Made by a program: the position numbers and the translations under genes
The notes under the pieces: model-generated
Told to the model about the DNA's origin: nothing
The model's input: the letters and a program-made list of their open reading frames with translations, nothing else
The model's database searches: none
Assembly (NCBI RefSeq): GCF_016906535.1
Contig: NC_057374.1
Coordinates: 1,612,001 to 1,676,000 of the forward strand
DNA from: Rhizoctonia solani
Lineage: Eukaryota > Basidiomycota > Agaricomycetes > Cantharellales > Ceratobasidiaceae
Length of the DNA: 64,000 nucleotides
Direction: 5' to 3'
Shown here: in pieces, positions 25,201 to 34,658 of the stretch
Layout: each line of letters begins with the position of its first letter
Numbering within the stretch: the stretch's first letter is position 1

Positions 25201-26447
25201 TATGTGCGTCGAGTGCTTGCGCGGTTCAAGATCTCGCCGGAACAAGAGGTATGCTAGCGTATAGTGATAGACATCTGGGACATGCATACTCAGTCTCGGT
25301 CCGCACCTGTAGATCGTACTGAATGTCGCCGGGCCTACGACACTGCCTACAGGAAAGCCAGTGAGCATCTCAGAGGTGTTGTCAGGTACGCATACATGAG
25401 TGTCGCATGATGCAGCAAGCACTAACGATGTCGCTGCAGGCTTTGTGGAGATCGGACAGGTTGCGACGAAGCGCAACGTGTCTACTCTACTCGAGCACGC
25501 CAAAGACCCTGCCACACGCGCGGACCTGGAAGCGCTGGTCAGCGCATACAGTGTGAAAGACGGCCAGCCGACGACCAGCAGCATGTTAGACCTGCTGGAG
25601 AAGTATGCGGACATAGATCTGCCTCTTGGGGTGTTCATCGCATCCCTACCCGCGATGCGGCTGCGCCAGTACTCGATCTCGTCGTCCCCGCTGTGGAACC
25701 CGTCGCATGTGACTCTGACGGTGGGTGTGGTGGCGCAGGGGCAGTTCCTGGGAGTGGCATCGAACTACCTGGCGAACCTGCGGAAGGGAGACCGTGTGCA
25801 GATGTCGGTGCGGCCGTCGTCGAAGGGGTTCCATCCGCCAAGTCAGCCGGAAGTGCCGATGGTGCTGTTCGCTGCGGGGTCGGGACTTGCACCGTTCCGA
25901 GGGTTCATACAGGAGCGGGCGATGCAGAAGCAAGCGGGGCGAGAGGTAGGGAAGTGCGTGCTGTTCTTTGGATGCCGGAAGCCGTGGGAAGACTATCTGT
26001 ACTCGGAAGGAGAGCTTGGGGAGTGGTCGAAGCTGGGAGTGGTGGACGTGCGACCTGCGTTCTCACGTGCTGCCGAGGAGTCGGAAGGGCAGAAGTATGT
26101 GCAAGAGTGAGTGACAGGGATGATATGAACAATAGTCGGAGGTGTTCTAACGGTGGTGGGTGGACTTTAGTCGTGTATGGCATGATCGTGAGGTTGTGCG
26201 AGAGTCCTATGACAAGGGTGCCAAGGTGGGTAGTGCTGTATGCTGTATGCCGTGTGGCGACTGAAAGGCTTATGGGGTTGGCATACATCAGTTCTATACG
26301 TGCGGCGGGAACCACGTTGCAATGGGGATCCGGGATGCGTGCATAAGAATCATTGCTGAGGGCAAGGAGGGGATAGATCAGGAGCGTGTGGAGGAAATCT
26401 GGAAGAGGATTCAATCTGAGCGCTATGCAACAGACGTTTTTGGATAA
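22227..26447 (+). CDS. CYP505-like P450-reductase fusion, copy 3 (intact)
   Basis: Self-sufficient fatty-acid hydroxylase type P450. Start MTTPIPQPPAIPFLGN at 22227; P450 with AGHETTS (23344-23370), RESLR (about 23562) and heme loop FGNGARACI joined by an intron (about 23927-23977) to GRPFAWQEA; linker; FMN domain [18 protein letters not shown] (24229-24290) and [14 protein letters not shown] domain [11 protein letters not shown] (25660-25700); NADPH domain AAGSGLAPFRGF and FFGCR; terminal exon FYTCGGNHVAMGIRDAC; end YATDVFG, stop TAA at 26445-26447. I could follow splice joins through the gene without a frame break, e.g. YVQ-D-RVWHDREVV across the intron at 26106-26170. This makes it the only apparently functional one of the three. 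Membrane anchor absent, so cytosolic. The substrate is inferred only from the family. Confidence 0.9.
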
Positions 26448-27089
26448 GGCTTAAAGCCTAATGCCAAGCTATTTAGATTGGTATAGCCTGCGCTGTGTTT
26501 GTTCATGGTTAATTTTTGATGAATGTAAAGGGTGTGTTCTCGCCTCGAAATTGAAGATAAATTTTCTTGCCGGGAATGGACAACAGACTTTTAGTTTTTT
26601 ATGATCCATACTGTACATGTGTGCATTGGCAAATTCAAGCCTACGGTCATCTATTCAACTACTCGGTTTTAATTCCAAGTGCGTACATCGATAATCATAC
26701 CTACACGCAAAAGTTGAACTACGCTTTTGAGCAATTCTATTGTAGATACCACGTTCAATAAGTTCCGGTAGGTCCTCACAGACCCGAAGCCTGCGTCCAT
26801 GAAATTGTTTGTATGAACACCTCAGCGAATCTGTGCGGAAACCTCCACCGGCCTTAGATCTAATCTCAAAACTCAGTATTTTGTATCAGTAACAGTCAAC
26901 CAATGAGCACATAAATATTAATGGAGGTCGCGCTAGGTCAGAAAGTAAAATCACTGGCACCTTACGACCTAATTGCCTCAAAGGTTATCAATAGGTGTTA
27001 AAGATAGCTATATTTCCTATGATTGATTTAACTGAGAAGTAATACAAACATAAAGGAAACTGCGGGAAATGACGAGTTAAGTTGATAAG
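26448..27089. other. intergenic gap
   Basis: About 640 bp of AT-rich sequence between the P450 copy 3 stop and the left arm of the 797-bp inverted repeat. A 64-codon open frame at 26567 has no support. Nothing else seen. Confidence 0.55.
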
Positions 27090-27090
27090 T

Positions 27091-27644
27091 TCACTTGCTG
27101 ATATAGCAGCTGTAGAGTATCAGTTGGTTAGCATCCTGTTGCAGGATAGCAAAACTCCTCAGAGCGCTGCTCACATGTAGTGTCCAGGGCAGGCGTTCGG
27201 GTGTCCATCGGTGCTACCATAGTTCAGGCGCTATATACAGAGCATGGTGTTAAGCCAACGTGAGACGCAAAGCCACTGAAAGGTACTTGCCCAACGGTTG
27301 CCCTCATCTACAAAGTCGTCGGGATTGCCGAGAGAGACGTCGCCATGTTGGGCTCCGTTCTTTGAGATGTAGCAGATGTAGTGTCCGGGACACGCGTTCG
27401 GGTGGCCGTCGGTGCTGCCAAAGTTGAGCTTGAAGCGATTGCCCTGGTCAGTTACCAAGTCGGGATTGCCGTACGACGTCTCGCGCTTGGCAAGCTAGAT
27501 GCAGGGCCTAGGTCAGTATATGTAGACAAGTCTGACGAGCGAACAGGCACATACAGTCTGTCCTTCGAGCTCAGTGACAGGGCTTGCAGCAACAAGAGCG
27601 GCAGCAGCAGCAGCAAAGAAAGCGAGGTGAGCAGAGGAGAACAT
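27091..27644 (-). CDS. small secreted tandem-repeat protein, left copy
   Basis: Mirror copy of the gene at 29218-29771, with the same predicted 122-aa product: signal peptide MFSSAHLAFFAAAAAALVAA, a short pro-region ending in the Kex2-type site LAKR, then two 37-aa repeats. The intron donors and acceptors mirror the right copy, including the GC-AG intron at 27231-27290. Function unknown; could be a secreted effector-like or cell-wall-associated protein, but nothing in the sequence proves that. It diverges from its twin across a shared ~1.6-kb upstream region. Confidence 0.75.
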
Positions 27645-27721
27645 GGCTGAGTTGGTGTGTGCTTGGAAAGTGAGCTTGAGACGAGATCTGTTGGATACTG
27701 AGTTAGGGCGCTCCGCACCGA

Positions 27722-27729
27722 TATTTATA
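27722..27729 (-). promoter_or_regulatory. TATA box, left secreted-protein gene
   Basis: TATAAATA on the minus strand, 78 bp upstream of the start codon; mirror of the box at 29133-29140. Confidence 0.6.
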
Positions 27730-27886
27730 CCTAAAACTCCAAAAGAACCCACTGGAGGCAATAAAGCTAGCAGCCGCTACAAGCATGTATGCGGCCGTGC
27801 GTGTGCCGACCACAAGCCGACTTGCGGCTTGTATTACGCTGCCACAGCGTCGGTCGTCTCGGTCTGATACTTCTTCGGGTGGCGTT

Positions 27887-28975
27887 TCATATATATATTT
27901 TTAAAATCGACTGTGATATTCACGTTCAATCCAGTGCGTCATAGCATCTTCACAGCTTGCGCCGTCGGATTGATTGTCACGTGACTGCGTGTCTTCATGG
28001 CTTCTATTGCTTCTTTTCTTTATCCAGCCCAAAAGACATCACGAAGTCAGGGCAACAAATGATAGGCGAGCAGCCATCTGGTTCTCTGTACCATTCCAAC
28101 CGTTTAAGTCTACATCATTGTACGTATGAATGGTCTCTGACGTATGTGTTACATGCGTGTGACTTCTATTAGTTCTTTGTTTAGTATGTGTGGGCCGGCT
28201 CAAACTCTCTCATTTTCGCGGTTTCTTATTGTAATCAAGCCACTCAGTTATCCAGACGAGACTTTCTGAGTGTTCAACAATAATAAATAGTGCATGCCAG
28301 CTCCCTGATAATCGGCCCCCAGCCTGGTTTATTATCAGCGACAACGCATGGTATATAGTATAGCACCCACAATTAGATTGGAGTTTGGGTGAAGCCTCGC
28401 CGTTTCACACGCTGTTGTAATTTCTCCTCATTCTGACCATCTCATGGTGCTTCTCCAAGCTGGTCTATACAAATGAGAAGAGGTGGAGCGAGCTTGTGGT
28501 CCTTCGACCATTTCTTCCTGTATATTGCACAGGGCATCTCGGAAAGTACTGGCCCACTGTAGAGGGTCATTGAATTAGACCTCGCTCAAAGCATTCGTGT
28601 TTATATTTAATCCCCAGCAGAACCGTCTGGTCCTTGTTCTCCCTACCGCCCTGAACCACTTCCGACGAAACTGGAGAATGAGGCATTTATGCTTGTAAGT
28701 TACAGCGCTGACCGGAACAACCTGTGATTTCAACAATAGTTGGTTCGCATAAAGGGATATATTATTTTTAGAGAACCAAGTCCGAAGCTGCAGCCGAAGC
28801 AATTCGAATCCCTGCTGATGGGCTTCTCAGCTTCGCGAGCGCTCATGCTTGAAGTTTGATCGATTGATGCATGCAGCGCCGAGGACCTATTTTAATAAAC
28901 TAATCCAATAACTTAGCCATCCTGTGCACACGAACAAAAAGTGTCAGCTGCAATATATTCAGTTCGTATGCACGC
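27887..28975. other. unique spacer of the inverted repeat
   Basis: 1,089 bp between the two arms, forming the shared upstream region of two divergent identical genes. No gene, no transposon ORF and no RNA gene recognised. The sequence is AT-rich and not itself palindromic. Confidence 0.6.
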
Positions 28976-29132
28976 AACGCCACCCGAAGAAGTATCAGAC
29001 CGAGACGACCGACGCTGTGGCAGCGTAATACAAGCCGCAAGTCGGCTTGTGGTCGGCACACGCACGGCCGCATACATGCTTGTAGCGGCTGCTAGCTTTA
29101 TTGCCTCCAGTGGGTTCTTTTGGAGTTTTAGG

Positions 29133-29140
29133 TATAAATA
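29133..29140 (+). promoter_or_regulatory. TATA box, right secreted-protein gene
   Basis: TATAAATA, 78 bp before the start codon. Confidence 0.6.
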
Positions 29141-29217
29141 TCGGTGCGGAGCGCCCTAACTCAGTATCCAACAGATCTCGTCTCAAGCTCACTTTCCAAG
29201 CACACACCAACTCAGCC

Positions 29218-29771
29218 ATGTTCTCCTCTGCTCACCTCGCTTTCTTTGCTGCTGCTGCTGCCGCTCTTGTTGCTGCAAGCCCTGTCACTGAGCTCGAAGG
29301 ACAGACTGTATGTGCCTGTTCGCTCGTCAGACTTGTCTACATATACTGACCTAGGCCCTGCATCTAGCTTGCCAAGCGCGAGACGTCGTACGGCAATCCC
29401 GACTTGGTAACTGACCAGGGCAATCGCTTCAAGCTCAACTTTGGCAGCACCGACGGCCACCCGAACGCGTGTCCCGGACACTACATCTGCTACATCTCAA
29501 AGAACGGAGCCCAACATGGCGACGTCTCTCTCGGCAATCCCGACGACTTTGTAGATGAGGGCAACCGTTGGGCAAGTACCTTTCAGTGGCTTTGCGTCTC
29601 ACGTTGGCTTAACACCATGCTCTGTATATAGCGCCTGAACTATGGTAGCACCGATGGACACCCGAACGCCTGCCCTGGACACTACATGTGAGCAGCGCTC
29701 TGAGGAGTTTTGCTATCCTGCAACAGGATGCTAACCAACTGATACTCTACAGCTGCTATATCAGCAAGTGA
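29218..29771 (+). CDS. small secreted tandem-repeat protein, right copy
   Basis: Exons as read: 29218-29307, 29368-29571, 29632-29687, 29753-29771, giving 122 aa. Signal peptide MFSSAHLAFFAAAAAALVAA; pro-region SPVTELEGQT; LAKR, a likely Kex2 cleavage site. The mature part is two 37-aa repeats starting GNPDLVTDQGNRFKLNFGST and GNPDDFVDEGNRWRLNYGST, each ending GHPNACPGHYICYISK, separated by NGAQHGDVSL. Each repeat has two Cys, so one disulphide per repeat is possible. The second intron (29572-29631) starts GCAAGT rather than GT; the frame only closes with this GC-AG splice. I do not recognise the family. Confidence 0.8.
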
Positions 29772-29772
29772 A

Positions 29773-30971
29773 TTGATGGATCTCAAGTCAATGGACAAAA
29801 GTTCCTTCATGATTTTGTCGCTGTTATTACTAGCTTGTAGATTCTCAATGATTAAATTCATTTAAGTCTATATATTGCTTAAATTGCGGGGTGCTTATAC
29901 ACTAGGTACAAGCGGCCAACTTGTGCATAAGATCCAGATTATTGCCATGTTTGCTTAATACGCGTCACAATGGTTAGAATTCGTGCCGACTACCTAGATA
30001 TAGACTGGAGCACCCCCTTGCTGCCGTTGTGATATGCTTGCCACCTTCCAGCTCGGCTCGGGTAAACTGGAAGACCAATACCATGGCTCCATAAGAATGT
30101 TAGTGTATATCCCTTGAAACACAACTGAGATTTATAAAACTACATTAGGCAGCATTGAATTCGGGTACCTAGATGTTGAACGTCGCTGGATCAAGTACGT
30201 TCTGTATCTTATATAGTGCATTGTTGGCGCCCGAGTTCTGTGCACGCTCCGGCTATCTCGCACCGTAGAAAATAAGCAAGCCTTTTTATAGAATAGAATG
30301 TTTTAACAGATAGTTCTGCGACAACTCTACTTGCTTCTTCGAATCCAACTTGATCATAGAGAACCATCACACAGCACACAAAACTCCCTGAAATAAACCA
30401 AAATCAAGATTCCTCGACGCGTATATACAATGGAACGGAGCTGCTAGCAAGAAAACTCATTAATTGTGCCAGTACTCAACACATTAATTCAATAAATTTC
30501 TCTCGAAAATTCGTTGAACTTTTATGGTGGTCCGCATCGCAAAGAATGATTTGAAGTAGACTGCTTCATCTAATTGTCAATTGTTCATATCGACATTTAA
30601 ATCCCGGCGGCTAGGCCCCTGCATTTGGATCTCGTACAATACTTAGTGTGAAGTCCGAAAATGACGCATAACATCAGTGCTGAATAATAAAGTCAAATTA
30701 TCCTCTGCCCTCTCGTCCGCTTTGGCCACGAGACCCAGACCTGTGAAGGTTGGGGAACCCCCGTGGCTGCGAAGCAGCGAGGGCGCACCGGGGCGCCCAA
30801 CCGCGAGTCTGGGTCGTGGGTGGGCGGTCCAAACCAGCTCTCGTGACCTACGGGATGGTGGGTGAGATAAAAACTCCATGCAAAGGCGTTCGGCGGCACT
30901 CAATGTGTACGAGCCCAGACGGCGGAGGGGTCTGACGCAAGTCGACACATTATGAAGCAGTCGTCACGTGA
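29773..30971. other. intergenic with a GC-rich islet
   Basis: No supported gene. 29.8-30.65 kb is AT-rich. 30.70-30.95 kb is a sharply GC-rich islet with open frames on both strands but no domain; it may be a fragment of another mobile element. The last 17 bases (30955-30971) are the left target-site duplication of the retroposon that follows. Confidence 0.45.
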
Positions 30972-31480
30972 TTTCGAGCTTGCCCATCATTCGATCTCGC
31001 AAGACACACCCTACGGGAGGTGTCGGGCCCCATGCTGAGCTCCACCCTGTTCGGCACCACCGCCGGACTGCGAGCTGTTGCCAAATTCCTTAACTCAACG
31101 GATGCATTCAAATTATGATTTGCCCCCCCCCCCTCGGTGCCTGCCCTCTATGGTGCCCCCCCCTGCTGATCTATGCTCGATGTGTACATATATGCTTTTT
31201 CCCCTTTTTTTGGGTGCGCGTGCTGCGTGTGATGTCTTCTCTTCTCTCTTCTCTGCTTTCTTAGCGTGTTCTCACCCCACCCGCATTAGTTTGTGCTCGC
31301 AGAGCTCCGGTTCTGTCAGGCCCTCCTTCTGTCGTGTAGTCTCACTCGCTCTGTGTGTTCCCCTCCTGTTCTCATCTTCCCCCCCTCGTTGCAGGCTACT
31401 TTGTATGTAGCCTCGCTCTAACTGAGCCTCGGTGTCCGACCATGTGTTCGGGTCCGAGTAATAAATTGTATCCAAAAAAA
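30972..31480 (+). mobile_element. retroposed SINE/LINE-like element with poly-A tail
   Basis: 509 bp flanked by a 17-bp direct repeat AAGCAGTCGTCACGTGA (30955-30971 and 31481-31497) and ending in a run of nine A, the hallmarks of target-primed reverse transcription. The interior is C/T-rich with C homopolymers near 31123 and 31160 and ends TAATAAATTGTATCC before the poly-A. No reverse transcriptase is present, so it is either a SINE or the 5'-truncated 3' end of a LINE. The 110-codon open frame at 31078-31410 is low-complexity and not credited as a gene. Confidence 0.75.
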
Positions 31481-31620
31481 AAGCAGTCGTCACGTGACTC
31501 GCTACATGCCCGTAAAACGTCTAACTGAAAATACAAATGAACAATATGCAGCCCATACACCACTACATGTATAAAGGGCGTCATAAGGGGTCAAATGCGT
31601 AAGCAATAATATGATGCTGC

Positions 31621-31676
31621 TTTTTTGGATACAATTTATTACACTGCCCTAATCGCTTGGTCGGGCACCTCGACCA
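31621..31676 (-). mobile_element. second retroposon tail fragment
   Basis: On the minus strand this reads ...TAATAAATTGTATCC followed by six A, the same 3' end as the element at 30972-31480 but in the opposite orientation, about 140 bp away. The 5' limit is uncertain and no target-site duplication was found. Confidence 0.5.
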
Positions 31677-32190
31677 GACAGAGCAAATGTACGTACAGGA
31701 CGCAAAGGCAAGCGTGAGTGCTTCTGGAAAATGCGTGCATGTAACACTCAACATATTCCTGCCTGCTAGTTGATTACTGTGCCTCCCCACGGAGCGCTTG
31801 CATAAGTGCGTCCTGGCCACATACGAAGATATGGGTTATGCAACGAGGCAGTGGTAATGACAATGATAGCGATTGTCAACTCAAGGAACGCAGTGGCCTC
31901 ATTTTGACTAAGATTCGCTTGTAATTTTCCCTGAATATTACTGTAGACGCCAAGTCCCCAAAGCCCTTTAGGCAGAGTGATACTCCTGGTCCAGAAGGCA
32001 CATCTTAAAGCTATAATAAGCAGCACGTCAACCCAGCCATCCACGGCTGAAGAATCTGATAGTAGAACATGTCAATGAATTGCGTTTGGAAGCCCATAAA
32101 TACATGCTAGTGTAGGCTGCCAAGCAGTAAGTTGGAACATAAAACCGGATATATGCCGTAATCTCAAACCCAAACTGACACCTGGACCGC
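31677..32190. other. intergenic gap
   Basis: About 500 bp between the retroposon tail and the 3' end of AA9 gene 2. No gene seen. Confidence 0.5.
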
Positions 32191-33282
32191 TTAAGTGCAT
32201 TGGGAGTAGTACTATCAGCGCATATTAGTATGGTTTTATGTGCGCATGTAGTTAATAAACTCACGTCGTTGAGCTTGCTGCAAGTAGAGCCTGCAACGCA
32301 AGTGGTTCCACCAGTCCAGCCTTGGCCACCACATTGACCATACTTGGGGATAAGAGGGCCGGTAGCAGTAGTAGTGGGGGCTGCGCTGGTGGCAGCAGTA
32401 GTAGTGGCAGGGCGGGTGGTGGTTACGGGAGATCCTCCTCCGCCTGAGGAGCCTCCTGCGGTGTAGACAGCAGGTCCAGGGATGGTATAGGAAGTGTAAC
32501 CTCCGTAGAGATCGAAGAGGATACCAGGGTCGCTGTAATTCAAGAAACAATCAGACTGCTAAACTTGGGCGCTTTAAAATCGAACTCACGTAGGAGAGTA
32601 AGCACCGGGGAACTTGACAGTCGCAGGGCTGGCAGATCCACCCCCGGTGACGTTGATCTGGTAGCACGACATGTACAACTGGGCACCTCCAACAGACGAA
32701 GCGACGTGCAAGGCGACGACTTCGGCACGGATCAGGTAGTTTCCAGCAGGGATGTCAGAGGGAATGGTGAATTCGACTTTGCCACAGTTGGCGTTCATGA
32801 CGTCTGTTCCCCAGTAGTCCTTGCTAACGAGGCCGGTCTGAGCAACCTTGAACCAGTTGGCATCAGAGCCAACAGCTGTGGCCGCGTTGTCGACCTTGGC
32901 CATGTAGATGATGGTAGGACCGTCGTGGTTGCCACCGATGGCCTCGGTCGCGCAGCTTCGGTCACCAGGCTGTTGATGCATTTCGACGGCAACCTTTGCG
33001 CCAGCAGCTACAGTTAAGGTTGCTGCTGCAGCAACTTCACCATTGTTGTTGCAAGCCAGAGTCTAACAAGTGTATAATGTATTAGCATTGATGCACAAGT
33101 AGGGCTCATGTATGCGCGCTTACCTTGGAGGAAAGGTCGGTGATAGGGCTGTTGTTCGCAGGCGGGCGAACGTACTTGTTGCCTTGATCAACACCGTTGA
33201 CCCAGAGGTATTGGAAAGTAGCATGTGCATGAGCGGTAGACGCAGCAGCAGCAAGCGCGGCAAGAACGGTACCAGTACGCAT
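32191..33282 (-). CDS. AA9 lytic polysaccharide monooxygenase with CBM1, second gene
   Basis: Secreted oxidative cellulase-boosting enzyme. Start [19 protein letters not shown] at 33282; cleavage would expose the copper-binding N-terminal His ([15 protein letters not shown]). The second brace His lies in [15 protein letters not shown], the axial Tyr in [15 protein letters not shown] Gly/Ser/Thr/Pro linker leads to CBM1 ([20 protein letters not shown]), whose last residues YYSQCT come from a separate 21-nt exon ending at TAA 32191-32193. About 304 aa from four exons. The catalytic part differs clearly from AA9 gene 1 (e.g. [11 protein letters not shown] instead of HEWHHS), so this is not a recent duplicate. 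A TATA box lies ~90 bp upstream. Confidence 0.9.
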
Positions 33283-33370
33283 CGTTTGTAAGAGTAATCA
33301 ACGAGAGGAGAAGTAAAAGAAAGAAGAGAGCACACTGGTTTGACCTATCATCCCACTGGTCCCTCTTACC

Positions 33371-33376
33371 TTTATA
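33371..33376 (-). promoter_or_regulatory. TATA box of AA9 gene 2
   Basis: TATAAA on the minus strand, about 89 bp before the start codon. Confidence 0.55.
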
Positions 33377-34658
33377 CCCACAGCTCATTCCGCCGCCAAG
33401 GCCCCGATAGGTCATAAGCGGACAAACTACGGCGAACAACCGTCGTACAGAACTGGACTGTTCTCCCAATTAACTTTCGCTAAAGGAATCATTCAGGCCG
33501 AACGCTCAAATTTCGGATCCTTCTATAGATCATGCCGGCCTACGTTACCCCCCCTTTCTCCCTGAACCTCTTGTATTTTTCAAATCTATGGCTTTCAGCA
33601 CTAGTCTAAAATGAAAAGGTAACCATCTTAGATATAAAACGTGACACTCGGATTTGACTGCCTTTCTGGGGAAGGTTGCCCCGGTTGGTTGTTACGCGAG
33701 TCTCGGGCGAATAGCGGCTGTTTTGCGGCAAAGTCGGTGCAACTAGAAGTCCGGGGTCAGCTGCGAGGCGTACCTCGAGTGTAACTATACATGTGACGTC
33801 GCACACGCTTGATGAACAGTTATCTATATCATAGATACATGTGTACACGACGTGCAGTTCGATCATGAGGGCTAGCAATGACGTTGCGAAGACTATGTTA
33901 AGCCGTACACTCACAACTCAAAATCCTGAGGCTCGGCAAGCTCGGCAAGGCTTCTTGTTGGCTATTCAAGAGTCGGTGCTGATGTAAGCGGTCAAATATT
34001 GGTTGTGATGGGACGGGCCACGAATGATGTAGTTCTTGGCGGGTATAATACTCCAGCTCTTGTCAAATGCCACGATGCCAGCAAATACATATCCATTTTC
34101 ATCGCATTCGCACAAGAGACATTCGCTTATGATAACGCGTTCGTCCGGGCTAGTCTTTTCCTTCTATGCATTGATGAGAGTTCTCACATCCCTTTCCCGT
34201 ATATGTTTCTTTTCCTCCCCAACTCAAGCTTGAGATACACGCTTCCATTTTTCCATCTATGGATTGTCATGTTATCGTGTATCAAGATTTTATCATTACC
34301 ATCGTAACAAGATAGCGGTTTGTGAGAAAATGAAAGTGAGATTGCAAGTTGATGGGAGCGACCGTTACGATGATCGTACCTAATTTATAATGAAGAACGC
34401 TTGGATAGTAACGATCCTGTATTCCGTTGTGTAGCACGTACAATCCCTGGTAGGCATCTACAGCCTCAATCCAATGGACAATCAGACAAAAAAAAAAAGA
34501 GAGAGAGGAAGAAAATGTCACAAACAAGACGCTGAGAAGGGATAAAGAAAAAAGAAGAAACAATGGAGAAATGGAAACATTTCTGAAGGTCAAGAACTGG
34601 TACACTTATTGAAACAAGAAAAAAGAAGATCTTCCGAGAACAATACGCCTAGATAACC
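33377..34658. other. intergenic gap
   Basis: About 1.3 kb holding the AA9 gene 2 upstream region and the 3' UTR of the DUF6533-like gene. A purine-rich tract lies at 34490-34630. No gene supported. Confidence 0.5.

Larger units (their letters stand above)
27090..27886. repeat. inverted repeat, left arm (797 bp)
   Basis: Reverse complement of 28976-29772. The pairing is exact at both ends (27090 with 29772, 27886 with 28976; both sum to 56862), so there is no net indel, and the translated frames in the two arms are identical. The match stops abruptly at both ends: TTCAC one base past the gene stop on the outside and AACGCCACCCG on the inside. Confidence 0.9.
28976..29772. repeat. inverted repeat, right arm (797 bp)
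   Basis: Reverse complement of 27090-27886; contains promoter, all exons and all introns of the secreted-protein gene. Identity that includes introns and ~240 bp of promoter points to a very recent duplication or ongoing gene conversion. Confidence 0.9.

Noticed and set aside
2896..26447. The P450s as a secondary-metabolite gene cluster
   Set aside because: No backbone synthase, transporter or cluster regulator is present; neighbours are housekeeping or unrelated genes, so local duplication explains the grouping.
31078..31410. 110-codon frame as a protein gene
   Set aside because: It lies wholly inside the poly-A-tailed retroposon and is CT-driven low complexity.
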